Notes: generated by a model not told the origin, from the sequence alone. A stretch of DNA of 10,174 nt from Alphaproteobacteria bacterium (GCA_018895795.1 JAHINZ010000210.1:1-10174); one strand, 5' to 3'; numbered from the stretch's first letter, positions 1 through 5,984 are shown. Numbers and translations are program-made.

Positions 1-39
1 CAGCACAGTGTCATCGGGGTGCAGCAGGATCAGCTTCAT
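1..39 (-). CDS. Start of a probable UxaA-family (altronate dehydratase N-terminal, SAF domain) gene, cut by the window edge
   Basis: Only the first 13 codons are visible: MKLILLHPDDTVL, beginning at the ATG that reads leftward from position 39. The pattern of a short strand followed by LHPDDxV is typical of the SAF domain that starts UxaA-family sugar-acid dehydratases or hydrolases. In that family a small SAF protein often pairs with a separate larger catalytic subunit. The ATG overlaps the TGA of the upstream aldo/keto reductase (ATGA), so the two are almost certainly co-transcribed and translationally coupled. The overlap supports this start. Thirteen residues are too few for a firm family call, and the rest of the gene lies outside the window. 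Confidence 0.5.
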   Translation of the reverse strand, partial: MKLILLHPDDTVL

Positions 40-1073
40 GCGGCGACCCGGGCGCGGGGCGTCGGGGCGTCGGGATGCAGCAGGCCCTCGGTCCGCAGAT
101 CATCCCACAGCGCGTCCGGAATCTCGGTCGCCATCCAGGCGACGGCCTGCTCGACCTGGTCGGGGTCGCCCAGGCCGGGAATGACGCTGGCGACGGCGGG
201 ATGGGCCAGGGGAAAGTGCAGGGCGGCGGCCGGCAGCGGGACGCCGTGGGCGGCGCAGACCGCTTCGAGCCGGCGAACCCGATCGACGATCTCCGGCGGC
301 GCCGGATGGTAATCGTAGTGACGGGAGCGTACCGCGCCGAAGCTCTCGACCAGCGCGCCGGAATTGAACGGGCCGCCGATGATGATCCTGACGCCCCGCT
401 TCGCGCACAGCGGCAGAAACCGGTCCAGGGCGGTCTGTTCCAGCAGGGTGTAGCGGCCGGCCAGCAGGAAGACGTCGAAGTCCCCGTGGGCCAGGGCCTC
501 CTCGCACACCTCGTATTCGTTGACCCCCAGCCCGATGGCGCCGACCGCGCCGCTGTCGCGCAGCTCGCGCATGGCGCGATAGCCGCCTTCGAAGAAGTCT
601 CGCAGGCGGGCGGGGTGCTGGTCGCCATGGGTGCGCCGGCCCAGGTCGTGGGCCAGCAGAATGTCGATGCGGTCGCGGCCCAGCCGCTCCAGGCTCGCCG
701 CGTGCGAGCGCATCACCGCGTCATAGCCATAGTCGAACACCGGCTCGAACGGCGCGGCGTCGACAAAGCCGTGTCGCGCGCCGGGTCCGGCGCGGTTGGG
801 GACCAGCAGGCGGCCCACCTTGCTGGAGACGATCACATCCGCCTGGCCGGCGAGGGCTCGGCCCAGACGCGTCTCGCTGAGGCCAAAGCCGTAGTGCGGG
901 GCGGTGTCGAAATAGCCAAACCCGGCATGCAGGGCCGCCGCCACGGTCTGGCCGGCGACGTCGTCGCTGACGGCGGCGTAGAGGTTGCCGATCGCCCCGC
1001 CGCCGAAGCCGAGGCGGGGCATGCGCCAGATCGCGGCGCCGTCCGACCGGCTTTCAGATGGCGCCGCCTTCAC
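36..1073 (-). CDS. Aldo/keto reductase, sugar (D-threo-aldose / L-fucose type) 1-dehydrogenase-like
   Basis: NAD(P)-dependent cytosolic oxidoreductase of the aldo/keto reductase superfamily (TIM barrel). From a GTG start at 1073 the protein has 345 residues. Near the N-terminus it has RLGFGGGAIGNLY, then the family tetrad: Asp56 and Tyr61 in FDTAPHYG, Lys85 in VSSKVG and His142 in LLAHDLG. The LGFGG-x-x-GNLY opening followed by AVSDD is the style of D-threo-aldose, L-fucose and galactose 1-dehydrogenases, which oxidise the sugar at C1 to the lactone. I chose the GTG because GGGGA lies seven bases upstream and a TATAAT hexamer lies about 17 bases upstream. An ATG at 1022 (328 residues) would also keep every motif, while the furthest upstream ATG (1145) would lie inside the promoter. 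Its stop overlaps the start of a probable UxaA-family gene, which points to a sugar-to-sugar-acid catabolic operon. The actual sugar cannot be read from the sequence. Confidence 0.85.
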   Translation of the reverse strand: MKAAPSESRSDGAAIWRMPRLGFGGGAIGNLYAAVSDDVAGQTVAAALHAGFGYFDTAPHYGFGLSETRLGRALAGQADVIVSSKVGRLLVPNRAGPGARHGFVDAAPFEPVFDYGYDAVMRSHAASLERLGRDRIDILLAHDLGRRTHGDQHPARLRDFFEGGYRAMRELRDSGAVGAIGLGVNEYEVCEEALAHGDFDVFLLAGRYTLLEQTALDRFLPLCAKRGVRIIIGGPFNSGALVESFGAVRSRHYDYHPAPPEIVDRVRRLEAVCAAHGVPLPAAALHFPLAHPAVASVIPGLGDPDQVEQAVAWMATEIPDALWDDLRTEGLLHPDAPTPRARVAA

Positions 1074-1089
1074 CCTGCTTCCCCAATTT

Positions 1090-1145
1090 ATTATATGTGA
1101 AAAATATATCCCTGATAAAATCCAGAAATTGGTCAGACCTGTCAA
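1090..1145 (-). promoter_or_regulatory. Promoter region of the aldo/keto reductase operon with a FadR/GntR-like operator
   Basis: On the minus strand this AT-rich stretch has a perfect TTGACA (1145-1140) directly abutting the palindrome GGTCTGACC (1139-1131). Nineteen bases after the TTGACA is TTTTAT (1120-1115). A second, overlapping promoter is TTATCA (1118-1113), 17 bases, then a perfect TATAAT (1095-1090), which would start RNA about ten bases before the GTG. GGTC-N-GACC with flanking AATT and TGT closely resembles operators of the FadR branch of GntR regulators, which commonly control sugar-acid genes. The palindrome and hexamers are seen directly. The regulator, and whether it represses, are inferred. 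Confidence 0.5.
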
Positions 1146-1167
1146 CCGCGACGATGGTGGCGGGGCG

Positions 1168-2373
1168 TCACGACGCGAGCGCCGCCTTCAGATCCGCCGC
1201 CAGATCGCCCTTGTCCGCGACCGAAACGTCCGAGAGCTTGAGCCAAGCCGCCATCAGCCGAAGCTCCTGGGCCAGGGCGAACGGCGTCTCGCCGTCGGCG
1301 CGGGGCTCGGCGTGGGCCGCCTGAACCAGAAGGCGGCCGGCCTTGCGATCGGCCTTCAGGTCGACGCGCGCCGTCAGCGCCTCGCCCTGCAGGAACGGCA
1401 GCACATAGTAGCCGTGGGTGCGCAGATGGGCGGGGGTGTAGATTTCCAGCCGGATGCGGGCGTCGAAGATCCGCTCGGTCCGTTCGCGAAACCAGATCAG
1501 ATTGTCGAACGGCGAGAGCAGGGCGCGGGCCGCGATCTTTCGGGGACGGGCCGCGCCGGCGGCGACATAGGCCGTCTGCGGCCAGCCCTCGACCTGGGCG
1601 GGGATCAGGACCCCGTCCTCGACCAGCTCGGCGATGCGCGCCCGGCTCTCGACGGGCCCCATGCGGAAATAGTCGCGCAGGTCGCGCTCGGTGGCCACGC
1701 CCAGGGCCGCCGCGGCCCGGGTCAGCAGGGCGCGGTGGGCGTCCTCGCGGCTGGGCGTCGGCGCGTCGACCAGGGCGGCCGGCAGCACCTGCTGCGGCGT
1801 CGCATAGACCCGCTCGAAGCCGGCGCGGCGCGTGGCGGTGGTCAGGTCGCCGATCCAGAACAGGCATTCCAGCGCCCGCTTGGCCTCGCTCCAGCCCCAC
1901 CAGCCGCCGGGGCCTTTCTGGGCGCCGATCTCGAGCTCGGAGGCCGACAGAGGGCCGCGCCGGCGAATCTCCTCCAAGGCCTGGCCGATCAGCTCGGGAT
2001 GGCTGTCGAGAAACTTGGCCACGCCTTTCCAGACGCCGACCCCGGCCCTGGCGTCGGCCATCCGCCAGCGCAGCAGCGGATGCAGTTCGCGCGGCATCAG
2101 CGAGGCCTCATGACCCCAGTATTCGACCAGATCAGGCGTCTTGCCCCAGGCGGCGTCCTCCAGCAGGCCGCGCGGATAGTCGCCCAGCCGCGAAAACAGC
2201 GGCAGATAGTGCGAGCGCGACACCACATTGACCGAGTCGATCTGCAGCAAGCCCAGGGTGTCGATGGTCGAGAGCAGATGACGTCGCGCCGGCGCGGCGG
2301 GCCGGGCCTTGCCGAACCCTTGCGCCGCCAGCGCCATGCGCCGCGCCGTTCCGGCGGAGAGCTTTTCGATCAT
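1168..2373 (-). CDS. YcaQ-like winged-helix DNA glycosylase (HTH_42 / AlkZ superfamily)
   Basis: 401-residue protein of the HTH_42 superfamily, built from tandem winged-helix domains. E. coli YcaQ and Streptomyces AlkZ in this family excise bulky alkylated bases and unhook interstrand crosslinks. The signature in the first domain is LGLLQIDSVNVV. Gln44 and Asp46 form the Q-x-D active-site motif typical of the YcaQ branch, as opposed to Q-x-Q in the AlkZ branch. Further family-like blocks are the SRSHYLPLFSRLG segment after the motif, EYWGHEASLMP near residue 90, and LLSPFDNLIWFRERTERIFD in the last third. Length is normal for the family. The ATG at 2373 gives the expected N-terminus beginning MIEKLSA; the reading frame stays open far upstream, but that part lies opposite the mutarotase gene. 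It is followed on the same strand by the aldo/keto reductase 94 bases on, which has its own promoter, and is divergent from the mutarotase. Repair activity is inferred from family and motif. Confidence 0.87.
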   Translation of the reverse strand: MIEKLSAGTARRMALAAQGFGKARPAAPARRHLLSTIDTLGLLQIDSVNVVSRSHYLPLFSRLGDYPRGLLEDAAWGKTPDLVEYWGHEASLMPRELHPLLRWRMADARAGVGVWKGVAKFLDSHPELIGQALEEIRRRGPLSASELEIGAQKGPGGWWGWSEAKRALECLFWIGDLTTATRRAGFERVYATPQQVLPAALVDAPTPSREDAHRALLTRAAAALGVATERDLRDYFRMGPVESRARIAELVEDGVLIPAQVEGWPQTAYVAAGAARPRKIAARALLSPFDNLIWFRERTERIFDARIRLEIYTPAHLRTHGYYVLPFLQGEALTARVDLKADRKAGRLLVQAAHAEPRADGETPFALAQELRLMAAWLKLSDVSVADKGDLAADLKAALAS

Positions 2374-2403
2374 CCTGGAGTTTGAGCATCGCCTCGCCGG
2401 GTC

Positions 2404-2448
2404 ATGCAAGCCATCCGCGACTGGGAGCGCTATCGGGCGGGCTTGCAT
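2404..2448. repeat. Spaced 9-bp inverted repeat in the divergent intergenic region
   Basis: ATGCAAGCC (2404-2412) and its exact complement GGCTTGCAT (2440-2448) are separated by 27 bases, 36 bases from centre to centre. The pair sits between the divergent start codons of the ycaQ-like gene (2373) and the mutarotase (2479). It could be a two-half-site operator for a looping regulator or the stem of an RNA hairpin in the mutarotase leader. Neither arm is itself palindromic. The symmetry is certain; the function is not known. Confidence 0.4.
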
Positions 2449-2478
2449 CGCGGCCGGAAACCGCCGTACCGATGGGCC

Positions 2479-3327
2479 ATGATCGTCCTTGAAAGCGGCG
2501 CGGCGCGCCTTGAACTCTGTCCCGAAATCGGCGGCGCGATCGCCGGCTTCTCCGTGGACGGACGCGACATTCTGCGACCGATGGCCAAGGGCGCGACCGA
2601 TGCGCTGCAGGTGTCGAGCTTTCCGCTGGTCCCGTTCTGCAACCGCGTTCCGCGGGGCCGCTTCACGGTCGACGGACGCGACGTGAGCCTGACGCCGAAT
2701 CTGGCGGGCCACCCGCATGCGCTGCACGGACAGGGCTGGCGCGCCGCCTGGACGGTCAATGAGGCGAAGGGCGACCGGGCGGTCCTGTCCTATGACCACG
2801 CGCCGTCGGACTGGCCGTGGGCCTATCGCGCCGAGCAGCGGTTCGGGCTGACGAACGGCGTCCTGCGCGTGGACCTCTCGGTGACCAACACTTCTGATAC
2901 CCCCATGCCCGCGGGCCTGGGCTTGCACCCCTATTTCCCGCGCCGCCCGGGCGAGGTCCTCAAGGCCTCGGTCGACGGCGTCTGGATGGTCGATCAGGAC
3001 GTTCTGCCGACCGTCCTGCACAAGGGCGTCTGGGGCCCGGACTGGGCCGGCGGCGCGCCGGTCGAGGGCCATGACGAGCTGATCGACCATTGCTACACGG
3101 GCTGGACACAGACGGCCGCGCTGTCGGCGCCGGGCCTGCCGACCACGACGCTCACCGCCTCGCCGGACTGCCGCTGGCTGCACGTCTATGTCCCGCCCGG
3201 CGAGGCCTATTATTGCGTCGAACCCTGCGCCAGCCGGCCCGACCCCTTCAGGGCGCCGGACGCGGGCCTCGTCACACTGGCCCCGGGCGAGAGCCATGCG
3301 ATCTGGATGGAGATCGCGACGGGGTAG
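2479..3327 (+). CDS. Aldose 1-epimerase / galactose mutarotase-like protein
   Basis: Cytosolic beta-sandwich enzyme of the galactose mutarotase-like superfamily, which interconverts the alpha and beta anomers of free sugars. From the ATG at 2479 it has 282 residues, within the usual range for the shorter bacterial members. Visible landmarks are FCNRVPRGRF (Asn55, Arg56), the HG-x-GW block (His83, a candidate catalytic histidine), GLHPYFP (His150, the second histidine), a substrate-contact Asp203 in IDHCY, and the conserved CVEPCASRPDPF with the candidate catalytic base Glu248. The start is uncertain. An in-frame ATG at 2404 would add 25 mostly basic residues, but it lies inside an inverted repeat and the homologous core begins at the later ATG. 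Neither start has a strong ribosome site. It is divergent from the ycaQ-like gene and may serve the same sugar pathway as the aldo/keto reductase, which is inference. Substrate preference cannot be read. Confidence 0.88.
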   Translation: MIVLESGAARLELCPEIGGAIAGFSVDGRDILRPMAKGATDALQVSSFPLVPFCNRVPRGRFTVDGRDVSLTPNLAGHPHALHGQGWRAAWTVNEAKGDRAVLSYDHAPSDWPWAYRAEQRFGLTNGVLRVDLSVTNTSDTPMPAGLGLHPYFPRRPGEVLKASVDGVWMVDQDVLPTVLHKGVWGPDWAGGAPVEGHDELIDHCYTGWTQTAALSAPGLPTTTLTASPDCRWLHVYVPPGEAYYCVEPCASRPDPFRAPDAGLVTLAPGESHAIWMEIATG

Positions 3328-3422
3328 GGGGCGGGCGGGATCAAGGTTTAGATCTGGAGGCGCCGTTTGAAGTCGCTAGGCGATCCGTTGCGGCCGATAG
3401 CTCGGCATGACACATCACGACA

Positions 3423-3773
3423 ATGCACGTCGTTGTAGCCTTCTCAACAGACTACGGGTCCGAAGATAGCCCCGTAGTCGGCGACGCTTTTTGGCTGGTC
3501 GAGTCTCCTGCGAACAGGGCGCTCGCCGAAGCGATATGGCGTGCCAAGGCCACAGATCCAAACAGTGCACTGTTCAAGTCCGACATGGATGAGATCGATA
3601 GCAGCGATGTTCTGGCGATGTTCGAGACAGTGGACCTTCACCATCCGGAGTGGTCCAGGATCGACTGGATTGGCGTCAAACTGAGCGAAGATCTCGATCG
3701 AACGTTTCGCGAAGAAGGTTTTGTGATCGCCGAGGTTGGCCCCGGCTTCAGCCTCGTCCGCAACCTCCCTTAA
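3423..3773 (+). CDS. Hypothetical protein, 116 residues, acidic, soluble
   Basis: I do not recognise a family. The predicted protein begins MHVVVAFSTDYGSEDSP and is rich in Asp and Glu. It has four tryptophans and no cysteine, signal peptide or membrane segment. An alternating pattern at both ends (MHVVVAF, GFVIAEV, FSLVRNL) suggests a small alpha/beta fold. The composition looks protein-like, which is why I favour this frame over an overlapping minus-strand frame (3444-3920). No good ribosome site precedes the ATG. Base composition is about 50% GC here (30 of 60 bases at 3541-3600), well below the 72% in a sampled stretch of the mutarotase gene, so the region may have been acquired. A long inverted repeat covers its 3' end. 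Confidence 0.55.
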   Translation: MHVVVAFSTDYGSEDSPVVGDAFWLVESPANRALAEAIWRAKATDPNSALFKSDMDEIDSSDVLAMFETVDLHHPEWSRIDWIGVKLSEDLDRTFREEGFVIAEVGPGFSLVRNLP

Positions 3774-3793
3774 CACCCTTGGCCAACCTCGGC
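3729..3793. repeat. 13-bp inverted repeat spanning the end of the preceding gene
   Basis: GCCGAGGTTGGCC (3729-3741) is matched exactly by GGCCAACCTCGGC (3781-3793), with a 39-base interval. Four more bases (GATC, 3725-3728 and 3796-3799) pair beyond a two-base bulge. The stop codon (3771-3773) lies between the arms, so the mRNA could fold its last coding bases onto the 3' untranslated region. No T-run follows, so it is not a standard intrinsic terminator. It may protect the 3' end or be a remnant of a mobile repeat. Confidence 0.5.
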
Positions 3794-3919
3794 GCGATCC
3801 GATCATAGCCGTGGCGATGAAGGTCGGCTCACCAACGCCGACGTCCCCGCACGGCCCGTTGCCCAGTCTGCGCGCCATATGCGATAGCAATAGTGCAGTT
3901 GCGCGCAGGGCGCTTTTCA

Positions 3920-4291
3920 ATGACCTACCAAGACCAGAAGATCAAAGCGATCGGTCGTTTATCGATCGTGGCGGCGGTGCTCACCGTGCTGCTGCTCTTC
4001 AGTCTGATCTATCCAGACGGCATGCGGAGCCTTGTTCAACATCTGCCGCTGTCCCGCCACGGCAACAACTACGGGATATGGTTAGTTGTTCTCGCGATCA
4101 TGGCTCCGCTTTGCTGGGCGGTGGATTTCGGATTGATCTTCACGTCACCGGAGCAAGAGGTCCGGTTTGCCAATTGGTCTAAGCGATGGCGAAAGACGTC
4201 GATCAAGTTCGAAGAGATTGAGTTTGACACACTCGATCCCGACTATCGGAAGGCTGCATGGCGGTATTTCTTGGACCGCCGCAAACGCTGA
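3920..4291 (+). CDS. Hypothetical small inner-membrane protein with two predicted transmembrane helices
   Basis: 123 residues beginning MTYQDQKIKAIGRL. Two hydrophobic segments are visible: about residues 11-31 (SIVAAVLTVLLLF core) and 51-74 (YGIWLVVLAIMAPLCW core). A basic, polar C-terminal tail of about 45 residues follows (WSKRWRKTSIKFEE, then YFLDRRKR at the end). By the positive-inside rule both termini are probably cytoplasmic. The start at 3920 is chosen because AGGG lies nine bases upstream; a GTG at 3893 would add nine residues. GC is about 52% (31 of 60 at 4081-4140), again lower than the flanks, matching the preceding orphan gene. I recognise no family. It is separated from the previous gene by 146 bases holding nothing recognisable beyond part of an inverted repeat, and is convergent with the lytic transglycosylase. 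Confidence 0.6.
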   Translation: MTYQDQKIKAIGRLSIVAAVLTVLLLFSLIYPDGMRSLVQHLPLSRHGNNYGIWLVVLAIMAPLCWAVDFGLIFTSPEQEVRFANWSKRWRKTSIKFEEIEFDTLDPDYRKAAWRYFLDRRKR

Positions 4292-4325
4292 TCTCGCAGC
4301 TGCCCACCCCTCAGCAGACGTTCGG

Positions 4326-4454
4326 CCCCTCTCCCCTTGCGGGAGAGGGTGGCCGCCGGAGGCGGTCGGGTGAGGGGTCTCGCGGTCTTTCCGGATGGGC
4401 TTTTCGACCCCTCATCCGGCGCTTCGCGCCACCTTCTCCCGCAAGGGGAGAAGG
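4326..4454. repeat. Paired REP/BIME-like palindromic repeat between convergent genes
   Basis: Two related palindromic units lie in opposite orientation. The left one (4326-4378) contains TCTCCCCTTGCGGGAGA, then GGTGGC, a small inner hairpin (CCGCC-GGA-GGCGG) and GTGAGGGGT. The right one (4407-4454), read on the other strand, contains TCTCCCCTTGCGGGAGA, GGTGGC, a different inner hairpin (GCG-AAG-CGC) and ATGAGGGGT. The units are diverged but clearly homologous, separated by 28 bases, and the whole forms a large cruciform-capable structure. It fills the gap between the membrane-protein gene (plus) and the lytic transglycosylase (minus), so it may also act as a two-way transcript end. CCCTCTCCC...GGGAGAGGG units of this sort are recurrent dispersed intergenic repeats in high-GC Proteobacteria. 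I saw no GANTC in it. Confidence 0.8.
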
Positions 4455-4469
4455 ACCAGACCCCGCCCC

Positions 4470-5768
4470 CTAGCTAATCCCTGCCTGGGCCTTCAGGCGC
4501 TGGACCATGTCCATCGACATATAGCCGTCGGCCGGCAGGTTGCGGCTGCCCTGCCAGTCGCGCAGGGCCTTGCGGCTGCCCGCGCCGATCACCCCGTCGG
4601 GGGGGCCGGGATCGAAGCCCAGCCGCGCCAGGGCGATCTGGGCGGCCATGCGGTCCGACAGCGACAGCGGCGCGTCGACGGGCCAGGTTCCGACCAGAGG
4701 GCCGCCGCCCGCGAAGCGATCGGCCAGCAGGCCGATGCCCAGGGCGTAGGAGGTCGAGTTGTTGTACTTGCGGATGGCGAAGTGGTTGGGCAGGGCCAGG
4801 AAGGCTGGACCCGCGGCCCCGGCCGGCAGGATCAGGCCGGCGGGCGAGGCGGCGTCGGCGCTGGTCCAGGGCAGGCCGTCGGCGCGCTTGACGCCCTTGG
4901 CTTCCCACCATGACGGCAGTTCGCGGGGACCTTCGGACAGGCCGTAGTCGAAGCCGGCCGGCAGGATCACTTCCTTGGCCCAGCCGACGCCCGGCTTCCA
5001 GCCGCCCTTGGCCAGCAGATTGGCGGCCGAGGCCAGGGAATCGGCGTCCGAGCCCCAGATGTCGCGCTTGCCGTCGCCATCGGCGTCGACGGCGGTGGTG
5101 CGGTAGTTGCTGGGCAGGAACTGGGTCTGGCCCATGGCCCCGGCCCACGAGCCCTTGAGCTGGGCGCGGGTGACCTCGCCCGAATCGATGATCTGCAGCG
5201 CCGCGATCAGTTCGCCCTCGGCCCAGCCGCGTCGGCGGCCGTCGGCGGCCAGGCTGACCATCGAGCGGACCACGTCGAAGTCGCCCTGCAGCTTGCCGAA
5301 CGCCGATTCCATCGCCCAGACGGCCAGCAGGATGTCGCGCGGCACGCCGTAGCGGCTCTCGATGTCGGGCAGGAAGGTCAGTTCGGCGCGCTTGCGACGG
5401 CCCACGGCGACGCGATCGTCGCTGATCACGCCCTTGATATAGTCGCCGACGGGCTTGGAGAATTCAGGCTGGCGGCCGTCCAGGCCGATCACCCGGGCGT
5501 CAGGCGTCACGCCGCCCAGTTGTTGTTCCAGAAAGGGCCGGCTGAGCCCCGCGGCCTGGGCGCGGACCATGAAGTCGCCCAGCCAGGTGTCGAAACTCAA
5601 CTCGCCGGTCGGAACGGGCGTCGGCGACGGCGACGGCGGCGTCTGGGCCTGAGGGCCGCCCGTCGGGGCGGGCGCCGGCAGAGCCGGCGTGAGGGGCGTC
5701 AACGGCCCTTGCGGCGAGGTGTCCGCGCAGCCGGCGAGCAGGAGAACGAGAAAAAAGCGACGATCCAT
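4470..5768 (-). CDS. MltB-family lytic murein transglycosylase, lipoprotein, with C-terminal peptidoglycan-binding domain
   Basis: Cleaves the MurNAc-GlcNAc bond of peptidoglycan to leave 1,6-anhydro-MurNAc ends. The 432-residue precursor starts MDRRFFLVLLLAGC, a short lipoprotein signal with lipobox LAGC. Cys14 should be lipidated, placing the protein in the periplasm, probably on the outer membrane. A proline-rich linker (about residues 20-54) follows. The SLT_2/GH103 domain (about 55-355) has the catalytic Glu154 in AVWAMESAFG, the block GSWAGAMGQTQFLPSNY (206-222), a DADGDGKRD metal-loop-like segment (228-236) and NHFAIRKYNNSTSYALG. The last about 65 residues form a PG_binding_1 domain (LGFDPGPPDGVIGAGSRKAL). 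The start is clear from the signal peptide, though no strong ribosome site is present. The gene is convergent with the upstream orphan gene and divergent from rpmJ. It is one of several MltB-like paralogues usual in alphaproteobacteria, so I assign no symbol. Confidence 0.93.
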   Translation of the reverse strand: MDRRFFLVLLLAGCADTSPQGPLTPLTPALPAPAPTGGPQAQTPPSPSPTPVPTGELSFDTWLGDFMVRAQAAGLSRPFLEQQLGGVTPDARVIGLDGRQPEFSKPVGDYIKGVISDDRVAVGRRKRAELTFLPDIESRYGVPRDILLAVWAMESAFGKLQGDFDVVRSMVSLAADGRRRGWAEGELIAALQIIDSGEVTRAQLKGSWAGAMGQTQFLPSNYRTTAVDADGDGKRDIWGSDADSLASAANLLAKGGWKPGVGWAKEVILPAGFDYGLSEGPRELPSWWEAKGVKRADGLPWTSADAASPAGLILPAGAAGPAFLALPNHFAIRKYNNSTSYALGIGLLADRFAGGGPLVGTWPVDAPLSLSDRMAAQIALARLGFDPGPPDGVIGAGSRKALRDWQGSRNLPADGYMSMDMVQRLKAQAGIS

Positions 5769-5776
5769 GGGCGCAA

Positions 5777-5804
5777 GCTAGCGGCATCCGGGCGAAGTCT
5801 TCAA
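5777..5804 (-). promoter_or_regulatory. Weak candidate promoter for the lytic transglycosylase
   Basis: On the minus strand TTGAAG (5804-5799), 16 bases, then GCTAGC (5782-5777) resembles the Caulobacter housekeeping pattern TTGACG / GCTANAWC. A start about seven bases further on would fall almost at the ATG (5768), giving a nearly leaderless mRNA. That would fit the missing ribosome site. Both boxes are imperfect. Confidence 0.3.
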
Positions 5805-5878
5805 TCACAAGGCCGACAGAGCGGTGAAGTTTCGGCCAGGGCCGCCCAGATTGCCGGGCTTAAGCCTGAAGGTCCGCA

Positions 5879-5907
5879 TTGACTCCGGCGCGGCCCTTGC
5901 CTATACG
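5879..5907 (+). promoter_or_regulatory. Promoter of rpmJ with a CcrM (GANTC) site in the -35 box
   Basis: TTGACT (5879-5884), a 17-base spacer and TATACG (5902-5907) make a good housekeeping promoter. The predicted RNA start near 5914 leaves a leader of about 70 bases before rpmJ. GACTC (5881-5885), a GANTC methylation target, overlaps the -35 hexamer, and a second GANTC (GATTC, 5950-5954) lies in the leader. Methylation state at the -35 could therefore tie rpmJ expression to replication; that is inference. Confidence 0.5.
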
Positions 5908-5984
5908 CCCACCCTCCGAAACACCCGGACGTTCTGGCCGCCCTTTGGCGATTCCGAACCTCTCCGCTGAATATAGAGACGGTC

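Noticed and set aside
985..2385. 466-codon plus-strand open frame opposite the ycaQ-like gene
   Set aside because: Gly/Gln/Arg-rich shadow with no recognisable motif, while the minus strand carries clear YcaQ-family signatures.
2374..3297. Upstream open-frame extension of the ycaQ-like gene on the minus strand
   Set aside because: It is the antisense of the mutarotase gene. The homologous protein begins at the ATG at 2373, and the extension is low-complexity in the way of GC-rich shadow frames.
3444..3920. 158-codon minus-strand frame opposite the 3423-3773 gene
   Set aside because: It looks less protein-like, with an Arg-rich N-terminus and no motif, than the plus-strand frame, which it overlaps almost fully. 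The choice is not certain in this lower-GC stretch.
4258..4473. Plus-strand frames running through the BIME-like repeat
   Set aside because: They translate palindromic repeat sequence (SPLAGEG...ARGEG), a common false gene in genomes with these repeats.
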